In this document: one piece after another, positions 1 through 6,621 of the stretch
How the letters are laid out: each line of letters opens with the position of its first letter
Numbering within the stretch: the stretch's first letter is position 1
Source: an uncultured Desulfobacterales bacterium
Lineage (GTDB): Bacteria > Desulfobacterota > Desulfobacteria > Desulfobacterales > G020354645
Length of the DNA stretch: 19,439 nt
Assembly: GCA_947259865.1 (NCBI GenBank)
Contig: CAMYNZ010000014.1
Span: forward strand, 1 to 19,439
Direction of reading: 5' to 3'
Notes under the pieces: generated by a model
The model's input: only the letters and a program-made list of their open reading frames with translations
Told to the model about the DNA's origin: nothing
The model's database searches: none
Made by a program: the position numbers and the translations under genes

Positions 1-449
1 CGGAAATCGTCGCTTTGGGTGATGAAATCACGCCCGCCCATACCCTTGCACATCTCACCACTGGCTGCCACATCCAGGGTTAAAGCACCTTCAAATCGAT
101 CATAATCCGTAACCGCAACCAGGATGCCGGCACACATTTCAGCCATAAAATGGGCGTCTACAATGAGTGAATAGCGCGGAAAACCGCTGTTAACGGTTCT
201 TTGCAAATGATGCGGCAGCGGGCACTCGTATTCGAAGCTATCAAAAAATTTGCGATAGATGTCAATCCGCTCGGATATCCGGGCCAGGGTTTCCCGTTTT
301 CGCATTTTGCGCAGAAGTTTTCTCTTGTATTGATCAAATCCCGGCGGATTGTCAACATTCCGGCATCCAGAAATAAAAGTCAGTCCGAAACCCACACCGG
401 GATATTTATGGCTGTATGCTTTGGATATGTTAAATTCTGGAATTGTCAC
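1..449 (-). CDS. B3/4-domain protein (PheRS beta-like tRNA-binding fold), 5' part only
   Basis: Reading the minus strand from a GTG at 449 gives 149 residues with no stop, running off the left edge. The start is preceded by AAAGG about 8 nt upstream, and an in-frame TAA lies a few codons further up. The segment from about residue 75 onward (PHHLQRTVNSGFPRYSLIVD, then AHFMAEMCAGILVAVTDYD) and the following stretch that includes ASGEMCKGMGGRD match the layout I know for stand-alone B3/4 domains (COG3382). These are homologous to the editing/RNA-binding B3/4 region of phenylalanyl-tRNA synthetase beta. A typical family member has about 220-240 aa, so roughly the last third is missing. The role of solo B3/4 proteins is poorly known; editing of mischarged tRNA or RNA binding is a family-level guess. 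No downstream context is visible. Confidence 0.72.
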   Translation of the reverse strand, partial: MTIPEFNISKAYSHKYPGVGFGLTFISGCRNVDNPPGFDQYKRKLLRKMRKRETLARISERIDIYRKFFDSFEYECPLPHHLQRTVNSGFPRYSLIVDAHFMAEMCAGILVAVTDYDRFEGALTLDVAASGEMCKGMGGRDFITQSDDF

Positions 450-671
450 GAAATTTTGCCTTTAATTTCAAAACTGATCGGCAGCATATTTGCAAGCCCT
501 GCGCGCCGCCGGGGTACATCCCCTGGCAGAAAATGAGGCAAATGACCTGCTTGCTGCGCACGTATTGATACACGGGAGGCTGGCAATAATCAAGTGAAGA
601 TTTTTATGGGCATCCGCAGATCACATGGCACCATAAGTTATACGTGGGTGCTTTATCAAATGGGCTGATAT

Positions 672-699
672 TTGACACCCAAATAATCGCAACTATATT
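672..699 (+). promoter_or_regulatory. sigma70-type promoter for the NfeD-like gene
   Basis: TTGACA at 672-677 and TATATT at 694-699 are separated by 16 bp. The predicted start of transcription near 706 leaves a leader of about 20 nt containing GAGGAG (711-716) before the ATG at 726. A perfect -35, a 5/6 -10 and correct placement make this one of the best promoters in the window. Confidence 0.7.
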
Positions 700-725
700 T
701 AACTCTGCAAGAGGAGATATGCCAG

Positions 726-1181
726 ATGTTTTTGGGTAATTGGTCTCGAACTTTTTTGCGCCAGTTTAAAAACGCAAATCGACCCTATCATATCCTTTTA
801 AAATATACCCTGCTTCAGATCCCTGCATTTGCCCTGATAATTTTAGTTCTGTTACTTTTACAAAAATGGATGGCCATACCAGCCTATGTTATGTGGGGAA
901 TTCCGATTTTATGGGTGGTAAAAGATATAATCCTGTTTCCCTTGACCTGGCGCTCCTACGAATGGCGCAACCGCCAGGATCCACACCCCATGGTCGGCCG
1001 GCATGGAACTGCCCAGCAACCCCTGGCACCCTCGGGTTATGTCCGGGTGGGCGGTGAGTTGTGGCTGGCTGAGGTTTTCGGCAATGAAGGCTCAATTGAA
1101 AAAGGTGCCAGGATTCGTGTTCGTGGAGTTAGCGGTCTCAAGCTGCTCGTTGACCGTGAAGTCGGGACATCGGGCAGCTAG
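726..1181 (+). CDS. NfeD-like membrane protein with C-terminal OB fold
   Basis: This 151-aa protein has two hydrophobic segments (about residues 24-45 and 50-72), then a soluble domain (about 88-148) containing GRHGTAQQPLAPSGYVRVGG and a second strand set around ARIRVRGVSGLKLLVDRE. That is the NfeD C-terminal OB-fold (DUF107-type) pattern: G-x-x-G-xA, then L-x-P-x-G-x-V-x-x-x-G-x-x-W. Family members sit in the inner membrane, often with SPFH/stomatin proteins or ClpP-like proteases, and are thought to help membrane-protein quality control. No SPFH partner is visible here. The ATG at 726 has GAGGAG about 9 nt upstream. Its stop TAG (1179-1181) overlaps the stop of the convergent lipoprotein gene by two bases. 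Family assignment is good; the process it serves is unknown. Confidence 0.85.
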   Translation: MFLGNWSRTFLRQFKNANRPYHILLKYTLLQIPAFALIILVLLLLQKWMAIPAYVMWGIPILWVVKDIILFPLTWRSYEWRNRQDPHPMVGRHGTAQQPLAPSGYVRVGGELWLAEVFGNEGSIEKGARIRVRGVSGLKLLVDREVGTSGS

Positions 1182-1981
1182 AATATCGGGGGAATGGTGC
1201 TGTTTGGCCCGCCGACCGCTTCCCGAAGGGCATGCTGGCGGATATTTATTTCAGAATTCGTGATTCCGTCCTCAGCCTCCGGGCAGCTTCCAGCAACCTG
1301 ACTGGTGTAAAGTACGCTGGCTGGATCCGGTATACGATCGGTAAAGTAACGGGAAAGCTCGTCCACTGTTCTCATTTTTACCCGCTCACGCAGGTTATAC
1401 CCCGATCGAAAAGATATAAAGGGAAGTTCGATAAGCGATAGGGGGATCCCACCTTCGTGAAAACGAGCGATGTGTTTGTCGGACCACACTATCTGACCGC
1501 TTCGCGCGTCCCAAATGGTTATGGCTGCCCCCACCGCCATTTGAGAATAAAGGCCTAAAAAAAGTTTCTGGTATGTCGTTATTTCTCCAAATACCAAAGC
1601 ATCGGAGTTCAGAAGTCGCCCCAATTCTTTTATCGGCAGTTTATAAAGCACATCCGGATCGGATAAATCATGGGCTTCAAGAATTCTATCAATCACGTGC
1701 AGTTCGGTATCCCGATATCGCCGCACGCTTAGATGGCAGTAAAAGGCGTTGCGAACAACTTTTGCCAGGTCATTGGTACCCGTCTTATTCATAAACGGTA
1801 AAACGGCCATGGATATCGAATCCGAATTTTCGAACACCGGGCACGGGGGTTCCGGATTGGCGGCGGGTGGAGATGAGGCACATCCAAGAAGAGGAAAAAA
1901 ACAGAGTGCCACCAGCCAGGGTCTTATCACTGGACGTGAGAAAAGTTTATTTGTAGATATTCTATGAGCGTTGAGCGCCAC
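1178..1981 (-). CDS. Lipoprotein with TolB/GNA1162-like domain (DUF799-type), riboswitch-controlled
   Basis: The protein starts with a basic n-region, a hydrophobic core and the lipobox LLGC (Cys about residue 34 from this start), so it is an exported lipoprotein. The mature part begins with SISMAVLPFMNKTG, the N-terminal strand of TolB/CsgG/GNA1162-like domains. It continues through ELGRLLNSDALVFGEIT and AAITIWDARSGQIVWSDKH, which match the DUF799/GNA1162 pattern. Family members are outer-membrane or periplasmic lipoproteins of uncertain role, sometimes found near CsgG. The start is uncertain: there is no ATG. The reading frame could begin at TTG 2023, GTG 1981 or GTG 1930, and none has a good ribosome site. 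GTG 1981 was chosen because TTG 2023 lies almost on the terminator T-tract; GTG 1930 would still leave a short signal peptide. About 267 aa. A GEMM riboswitch and terminator lie directly upstream, so control by a cyclic dinucleotide is inferred. Confidence 0.8.
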   Translation of the reverse strand: MALNAHRISTNKLFSRPVIRPWLVALCFFPLLGCASSPPAANPEPPCPVFENSDSISMAVLPFMNKTGTNDLAKVVRNAFYCHLSVRRYRDTELHVIDRILEAHDLSDPDVLYKLPIKELGRLLNSDALVFGEITTYQKLFLGLYSQMAVGAAITIWDARSGQIVWSDKHIARFHEGGIPLSLIELPFISFRSGYNLRERVKMRTVDELSRYFTDRIPDPASVLYTSQVAGSCPEAEDGITNSEINIRQHALREAVGGPNSTIPPIF

Positions 1982-2028
1982 GAATTTACCAGTACTGAAC
2001 CTAATAAGAGGGTGTTCTGACAAAGGCC

Positions 2029-2069
2029 AAAAAAAATCCGAGCCACATGTGTTCTTAGCAACTCGGATT
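2029..2069 (-). terminator. Intrinsic terminator in the lipoprotein leader (riboswitch expression platform)
   Basis: On the minus strand AATCCGAG (2069-2062) and CTCGGATT (2042-2035) form a perfect 8-bp stem around a 19-nt loop. The transcript then continues straight into a run of T (2034-2029). It lies between the GEMM aptamer and the lipoprotein coding region, so it can only act as an attenuator of that gene. Confidence 0.82.
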
Positions 2070-2071
2070 AT

Positions 2072-2158
2072 CCGTTAGTCCGGCAACCCGGCTGTCCGAC
2101 GAATACGGACCCGTGGCTTTCCGCCCTCCGATCACTCGGAGTTTGGCCTTTATCAATA
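2072..2158 (-). ncRNA. GEMM-I cyclic-di-GMP riboswitch aptamer
   Basis: The minus-strand RNA reads, in order: GAUAAAGGCCAAAC; a 6-bp P2 hairpin CUCCGA-GUGA-UCGGAG with a GNRA tetraloop; the linker GGCGGAAAGCCACGGGUC; P3 GUCCG...CGGAC; and the conserved 3' end AGCCGGGUUGCCG. This is the RF01051-type layout (GGCAAA..GNRA..GCAAAGCCACGGGUC..AGCCGGGUUGCCG). Deviations are one extra C in the 5' GGC-AAAC element and GGCGGAAAGCC in place of GGACGCAAAGCC. The base that separates c-di-GMP (G20) from cGAMP (A20) aptamers appears to be G here, favouring c-di-GMP, but the extra C makes that alignment uncertain. It sits between a promoter at 2267-2239 and a terminator at 2069-2029, upstream of a lipoprotein gene, which is a usual target class in Desulfobacterota. 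Confidence 0.85.
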
Positions 2159-2238
2159 TTATTATTGCTTGGGTCCCAGATTGTGTTATTTGCCTTTCTC
2201 TGGGCTTTGCAAGGGGAAAAAATCCAATTTTGACTTTC

Positions 2239-2267
2239 ATTTTACCGATAAATCAGCAAAACGTCAA
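2239..2267 (-). promoter_or_regulatory. Promoter for the riboswitch leader
   Basis: On the minus strand TTGACG (2267-2262) and TAAAAT (2244-2239) are separated by exactly 17 bp. Transcription would start near 2232, about 75 nt before the aptamer, and run through the aptamer, the terminator and into the lipoprotein gene. Confidence 0.62.
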
Positions 2268-2302
2268 CCGCAAATAATAGCCGGACAATGGTTCAGATTG
2301 TA

Positions 2303-2503
2303 CTACACACGGGGCTGGGATTTTTTTTCGACCTTGATATATTCTTTGGTTGCCACGCAATACCATTCGTGTCGGCCGGTTACCTGATAGTCCCGCCCGG
2401 AACTCTGCATGACCCGCCTGGCAAAACCAAGGGCTTTTTTCATGTCAGTGAAAAGATTTTTGACCGTTCCGATATTATCACCGTACTCCATCACCCAGAA
2501 CAT
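2303..2503 (-). CDS. Small conserved-looking protein of unknown function (66 aa)
   Basis: The ATG at 2503 is preceded by GGGGGTGA with about 8-nt spacing, a strong ribosome site. The product is basic and soluble, with a mixed alpha/beta-looking sequence (FTDMKKALGFARRVMQSSG, then YQVTGRHEWYCVATKEYIKV). No signal peptide or membrane segment is seen. I do not recognise the family. The sequence has the composition of a real protein (balanced residues, no low-complexity run) and the opposite strands are not better. It lies upstream of the riboswitch promoter on the same strand, with no obvious terminator between, so some read-through into the riboswitch leader is possible. Confidence 0.6.
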   Translation of the reverse strand: MFWVMEYGDNIGTVKNLFTDMKKALGFARRVMQSSGRDYQVTGRHEWYCVATKEYIKVEKKSQPRV

Positions 2504-2548
2504 AAAACAATATCACCCCCAGATTGATGCGTGTCCAAATAGTTATAA

Positions 2549-2590
2549 GCCCCTGGAGTTGGCGAGACTCCAGGGGCGGTGAAAGGAGGA
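2549..2590. other. Strong 11-bp hairpin next to an orphan AAAGGAGGA
   Basis: GCCCCTGGAGT (2549-2559) and ACTCCAGGGGC (2567-2577) form a perfect 11-bp stem with a 7-nt loop. On the plus strand it is followed at once by GGTGAAAGGAGGA, an almost ideal Shine-Dalgarno sequence, but no plausible reading frame begins within range: GTG at 2591 gives 12 codons and ATG at 2626 gives 15. There is no T-tract on either side, so it is not a classic terminator. It may be a structured RNA or leader, or the remains of a lost gene. Confidence 0.4.
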
Positions 2591-3030
2591 GTGCCAGGGA
2601 GTTTATCAAGCTCCGAAGGCATTCGATGAAACAACGTCAACAGGATCATAACGAGTTGCAGCAATTCTTTTGATATACAACTTTCGTGCCAATAAGATGG
2701 TAGCTGATTTATTATATATTTTCAGCAACATGCAATATATTTGATTTGATTAAACAGGACGACTGTGCCAATTTATGTCAGATCTTTGACCATTAATGTC
2801 AGCTTTTTGGGTGGCCGGCCCTCATACAATAATTGCTGCGATATCAAATTGTTATTAATCATCGCGGCTGGCCTGCTTTTTGGGCCTGTGGCCGAAAGGA
2901 CAAAAACACTGGAGTGCCTTAAACGGTGCCCTTGCGACCGCGTGCGGTGCACCCGGACTTTGTGGCAAGAAATCGATTCGATAAAGGATTGCAAAGCACA
3001 GCATTATTCTGTAGGTATACGGAGTCAAAT
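2591..3030. other. Gene-poor stretch, nothing recognised
   Basis: Several open frames cross this stretch on both strands. None has a ribosome site, a recognisable motif or protein-like composition, and two of them run through the inverted-repeat element next door. I see no RNA gene. It may be decayed coding sequence or flank of the mobile element. Confidence 0.4.
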
Positions 3031-3252
3031 ATTTGAGGGGTCGGGGTGTTTTTTTACGACAAGATGATCGCCCCGTTACTCCTAATAAGCAATTGGCTGC
3101 TGCCGCGGAGATAGGCAAAACACGCTGTTGGATTCCGGGACACTAGAAGTTGTATGCAGCTGGCAGTAAATTATAGGGTAGTTGCCGCTGATAGACTTGC
3201 CAGGCGACAACCCGGCATCTTGACGTGAAAAAAATACCCCGACTCCTCAAAT
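3031..3252. mobile_element. MITE-like element with about 36-bp terminal inverted repeats
   Basis: The left end (3031-3066) begins ATTTGAGGGGTCGGGGTG, then seven T, then ACGACAAGATG. The right end (3216-3252), read in reverse complement, gives ATTTGAGGAGTCGGGGTA, then seven T, then CACGTCAAGATG. Over about 36 nt there are three mismatches and one extra base. The 222-bp unit has no reading frame of note and contains an imperfect inner hairpin near 3174-3211. The trinucleotide AAT lies directly outside both ends in the same orientation (3028-3030 and 3253-3255), a possible 3-bp target duplication. This fits a non-autonomous insertion element; the parent transposase is not in the window. Confidence 0.65.
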
Positions 3253-3273
3253 AATTAGGATTCAGTGCCCCCT

Positions 3274-4011
3274 ATGATACGCGTCCATAAAAAAAACTGT
3301 TTAAGGCTTTTTTGGGCCCTCCAAATCTTATTTTTTATGCCTTCGGCGATTCAGGCAGCAGTCATCGTTTTTGACCGGGTTACGACCGTTGGAACACCCA
3401 TCTATTTAAAGGTTTTAACCAAAGGCAAATTTTTCCCCGCGGGTGGTAAACGGATCACTTTTAACCTCGAAGGACAGCAGCTCGGTAAAACACTTACCGG
3501 GGGAGACGGTTACGGTTTCTTAAAGATCACCCCGCAGCACGGGGGAATGCAGGAGATTGAAGTTCAGACAGAAAACGACAAGGGCAACGGACACCTTCTC
3601 GTGCTGGACAGGGATGAAAAAGTAATTGTCATAGAAATTGAAGGCAGCCTCAAGACCTCATTATATTCGGAAAGCATCAGGGCTGAAAGTCGGAAAACCG
3701 TTAAGGCCCTCAGTCGCTCATACAAAATCATATACCTGAGCCGGGTAATTGGCTTCAATCTAACCAAGACCTGGCTGCGCAATGAGAAGCTGCCGGTTTC
3801 AGCGGTACTTCCCTGGCGCGGGACGGATACCCTGGATGATTTAAAAGAAGACGGGATATATCTCTGGGCGTTTATCGGGTCGGCCGCTTTGATTTCAACG
3901 TCTTCAGAATATTTTGAAAAAAGCTATACTTTTGAAGACACCGAAACCGGGCAAACGCTGGAAAACTGGGCCGAAGTGGAGAAATTGCTACTAAACCAGG
4001 AAAAAAACTAG
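3274..4011 (+). CDS. Exported protein with degenerate HAD-like domain
   Basis: This 245-aa protein starts with a signal peptide (MIRVHKKNCLRLFWALQILF, then FMPSAIQA and a cleavage site). A beta-rich domain (about 30-115) resembling a carboxypeptidase-regulatory/Ig-like fold follows, including GGDGYGFLKITP. The C-terminal part (about 117-240) looks like the HAD-type fold of LNS2/lipin or APP1-like phosphatidate phosphatases: a hydrophobic strand VIVIEIEGSL in the place of DxDGT, then KIIYLSRV in the place of motif II, then LPWRGTDTLDDLKEDG. Both catalytic aspartates are Glu here (residues 121 and 123), so activity is doubtful. GTG 3265 is an alternative start nearer the AGGA at 3257-3260; ATG 3274 gives the cleanest signal peptide. 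It is the first of four plus-strand genes. Confidence 0.7.
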   Translation: MIRVHKKNCLRLFWALQILFFMPSAIQAAVIVFDRVTTVGTPIYLKVLTKGKFFPAGGKRITFNLEGQQLGKTLTGGDGYGFLKITPQHGGMQEIEVQTENDKGNGHLLVLDRDEKVIVIEIEGSLKTSLYSESIRAESRKTVKALSRSYKIIYLSRVIGFNLTKTWLRNEKLPVSAVLPWRGTDTLDDLKEDGIYLWAFIGSAALISTSSEYFEKSYTFEDTETGQTLENWAEVEKLLLNQEKN

Positions 4012-4027
4012 GGCATTCAATTTCATC

Positions 4028-4041
4028 GTTTGCCGGCAAAC
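4028..4041 (+). terminator. Possible weak terminator after the HAD-like gene
   Basis: GTTTGCCGGCAAAC is a perfect dyad (5-bp stem, CCGG loop) followed by CTTATTTTAA. The stem is short and the T-tract is broken, so it may only attenuate transcription between 4011 and 4079. Confidence 0.25.
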
Positions 4042-4078
4042 CTTATTTTAACAATCGCCATAAGGGGAAAGTGTTAAT

Positions 4079-5056
4079 ATGATAAGTGCCATCGTAATGG
4101 CGGGGTATAACAATAAGTGGGCGGTAAAAAAATATGCCAAAATCGTCGCTGAACACTATGGTGAAAAATTCATTGAAACCGGATACAAACCCCTGAAAGA
4201 ATTTCAAACAGTCCTAAACGGCAAAAAGGTCAGCAAGCCGTTGATTCAGTTCACGCTCGAAAAGCTATTTGACTCGGAAATTATAGATGAAATTGTAATC
4301 GTAGGCCACCGCATGCTTCTCGAGCAACGTCTCGGCAATTTTATCGCCGGGTTTCAAAAGCCCTGTCGCATCGTAAACCAGAGCACAACATACTCTCAGG
4401 ATATTATTAAGCGTTTTAACATTTTACCCAGAAAGGCAAAATATAATTCGGTTGCTGGTAACATGATCAAAGGGTATGCAGCCAGTGCTGCGAACCGGAA
4501 TCGATCCCACGTGTTGTACGTTGCATCAGATTCACCCCTGACCACCGCGCGATTTATCGAAAACTTTGTGCAACTGGCCCAGGCGTATCAAGAAGATTTC
4601 GCTATCCTGTTTCCAGCCATTCTAATGGAAAATGTTACCGACAAACTCGGCCGAAGTGCATTGAAGCTGATCAATGATACGGAATACCAGCTCTCCGATA
4701 AAAAAGATATTCAAGGCCGACAGGGCTTCAGACTCTCTTCAATAATGGTGGCGAATCCCTATCGGTTCGATATAAATACCGCCAATACCGCCTACAATCT
4801 CCGCAAGGCCCTTAATCCAAATGTGCAGTTGAGACTGTTCAGGATTACACGCAGTCTGGGATATGCCAATGTCTATTCCAAATATTTTTTTAAAAAGGAT
4901 TTAAGCATTACGGAAGTGGAGAACATAACCTCGGCCTTTTTTAACGGCAGGCTTAAGCTGATTCCAATAAAAGGAGAGGAATCAACCTATGATTATGACG
5001 GCACGGAGTATGAATTTCGCTGCATTTCAGATATGCTCGATTGCGAACCTGACTGA
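4079..5056 (+). CDS. GT-A-fold nucleotidyltransferase-like protein
   Basis: This 325-aa cytosolic protein opens with ISAIVMAGYNN, the first strand and loop of MobA/IspD/GlmU-type nucleotidyltransferases. The usual GGxGxR is changed (GYNNKW), so nucleotide binding may differ. GYKPLKEF supplies a lysine-proline element near residues 35-42. KPLIQFTLEKLFDSEIIDEIV matches the strand that positions the partner subunit or substrate in this fold. ASDSPLT (about 150-156) fits the metal-binding DxP element after the fourth strand. The acceptor molecule cannot be predicted. The start ATG has AAGGGGAAA about 10 nt upstream. It lies 67 nt after the HAD-like gene and 93 nt before the next, so co-transcription is possible. 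Confidence 0.7.
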   Translation: MISAIVMAGYNNKWAVKKYAKIVAEHYGEKFIETGYKPLKEFQTVLNGKKVSKPLIQFTLEKLFDSEIIDEIVIVGHRMLLEQRLGNFIAGFQKPCRIVNQSTTYSQDIIKRFNILPRKAKYNSVAGNMIKGYAASAANRNRSHVLYVASDSPLTTARFIENFVQLAQAYQEDFAILFPAILMENVTDKLGRSALKLINDTEYQLSDKKDIQGRQGFRLSSIMVANPYRFDINTANTAYNLRKALNPNVQLRLFRITRSLGYANVYSKYFFKKDLSITEVENITSAFFNGRLKLIPIKGEESTYDYDGTEYEFRCISDMLDCEPD

Positions 5057-5149
5057 GTGTTGTGCCCCACAAATAAGTGATAAAATTCAGCACCCGTTTC
5101 AATGGAATACTAAATCTAATAATGACCTGGATAAAAGGAGAGCCGTGCT

Positions 5150-5413
5150 ATGATCAAATCGGAAAATAAAAAACTTCCCACACCCGAACAGGTCGAATGG
5201 CTCATGGCTGAATGGAATAATTATTCCCTTGACGAATTTTCAGCAACCCTGGGGCTGGAAAAAAATGTCGTGGAAGAAACCGTCAGATACCTGCGCAGAT
5301 TAAAAAGAGTATCCAATGAAAATGACATCCCGGACGTTGCTTGTTTTCGTGAAGACAATTTAAAGTCTATCGTAAGATGTGCCGGAGCAAAACATGGATA
5401 CATAATGGAATGA
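5150..5413 (+). CDS. Small HTH-like protein, 87 aa
   Basis: The ATG at 5150 has AAAAGGAGAG upstream. Residues 10-55 (PTPEQVEWLMAEWNNYSLDE, then FSATLGLEKNVVEETVRYLR) look like a winged or simple helix-turn-helix, so a regulator is possible. I know no named family. Its stop TGA (5411-5413) overlaps the ATG (5410-5412) of the next gene, so translation of the two is probably coupled. The C-terminal end has two cysteines near residues 65 and 77 but no clear metal-binding motif. Confidence 0.6.
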   Translation: MIKSENKKLPTPEQVEWLMAEWNNYSLDEFSATLGLEKNVVEETVRYLRRLKRVSNENDIPDVACFREDNLKSIVRCAGAKHGYIME

Positions 5414-6615
5414 AAGGGTTATGGTTATTCTTGTTGATCGGTGCCTGCTGGAGCGCTGTCGGTTATGCGGCTGAATGTGATGAATTTGTCTCTTTGGTGG
5501 CTGCCGCAAAAACGTCTTATCAAAAGAAACATCGCATTTATCCTGTTCCGGATGAAATCAAAGCGCTGGCCCGGCGCTATATGCCGCGGTTGTGGGTTCA
5601 CCCCCAAAGCTGGCATCCCATAGCCTTTGAGGACTATCTGGACCAATCCCGCCTGATTCGAAAATTCGATGGTCAGGTCGTGCGAGTCAGACCTTCAATC
5701 CATTCATTGTCCGCTCTGGATTTTGCCAATCAGTGTGCAACCTACCTCAAATCAGAAGAAATCAAGCCCCAGGTACCGGCACCGGTGTATATTCAGGTCT
5801 ACTGGGATCAAAATCCGGCTATCGCGTCCGAAACATGGACCTATATCAAGTACAACCTGGTTTTTGATTGGAGTGGTTTAGCCAAAAAAATTAGCTGGTA
5901 TAGCCGCCTGGGCGTATTGATGAGTGGCGGTAACCCTGACCGCTGGCACCGTCTGGACATTCACACCGCCGCAATTTTAGCCTTTGATTCCAATCACCGT
6001 TTGCGTCTGGTGACGCTGGCACAACACAATCATCAACACACCTACCTGGCGGGGGTGGATTTGCCGGGTAATGGCCGGCCAATGCTGGTGGCCGCTGTAC
6101 GCAGCAATGAACTGTATTTGGATCAGGGTGAAACGCTGCCGGTTTCCCATCGTGTCGTTCCTTTTTTTAACAAAGTCGCTTATCTGATAGACCCGGACAA
6201 AAAACCGTTTCTGTGGGCCAGGGATATTACCTACGGGCGTCAGGCAGGCGGAAAAGAAATTCCGTTAAAACCTGTTTTCATAATCCCCGGGCATCCATTG
6301 GCGGATTATGCCGGATTGCTGGCACCTGCCGATCGTTTTCTGGGGTTGTATACCGGCCGTGATGGTCCCCCCGGATATAATTACTACGCACCCCCGGCTT
6401 ATATATCACTGGTCAATTTCGCAGCTATGGGATATTGGCAGGCAGGCGATCGGGAGTTGCTCAAAGAAATTACCCCCTTCATCGATGATTTACGAAATAC
6501 AGACTGGCGGGCGATCGTTCAGGTGATGCGGGGTCGTCTGGCACAAGCGATCTTAAATAATCCTGTCCAGCATTCCCGGGGAGCCCTGGATAGCGAAATG
6601 TTGCTGCCGAATTGA
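5410..6615 (+). CDS. Exported protein of unknown family (about 401 aa)
   Basis: The start ATG 5410 overlaps the stop of the upstream gene (ATGA arrangement). An upstream ATG at 5377 is possible but would place a polar extension before the signal peptide. The signal peptide is MKGLWLFLLIGACWSAVGYA, followed by AEC. The mature part has a repeated Trp/His-rich pattern: LARRYMPRLWVHPQSWHPIA, later NPDRWHRLDIHTAAILAFD and LAQHNHQHTYLAG. This somewhat recalls Vps62/necrosis-factor-like folds, where a strand with P-x-L-x-x-H-P is followed by a WHxxDIH strand. I would not assign it on that basis. A periplasmic or secreted location is well supported. The gene ends 6 nt before a convergent gene, with no room for a terminator of its own. 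Confidence 0.65.
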   Translation: MKGLWLFLLIGACWSAVGYAAECDEFVSLVAAAKTSYQKKHRIYPVPDEIKALARRYMPRLWVHPQSWHPIAFEDYLDQSRLIRKFDGQVVRVRPSIHSLSALDFANQCATYLKSEEIKPQVPAPVYIQVYWDQNPAIASETWTYIKYNLVFDWSGLAKKISWYSRLGVLMSGGNPDRWHRLDIHTAAILAFDSNHRLRLVTLAQHNHQHTYLAGVDLPGNGRPMLVAAVRSNELYLDQGETLPVSHRVVPFFNKVAYLIDPDKKPFLWARDITYGRQAGGKEIPLKPVFIIPGHPLADYAGLLAPADRFLGLYTGRDGPPGYNYYAPPAYISLVNFAAMGYWQAGDRELLKEITPFIDDLRNTDWRAIVQVMRGRLAQAILNNPVQHSRGALDSEMLLPN

Positions 6616-6621
6616 CCGGGA

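Noticed and set aside
201..536. 111-aa plus-strand open frame
   Set aside because: It lies opposite the B3/4-domain gene, has no ribosome site and its sequence shows no protein family pattern.
2765..3118. Three overlapping open frames (100, 73 and 87 aa)
   Set aside because: No ribosome sites, cysteine/arginine-rich odd composition, and two run across the left end of the inverted-repeat element.
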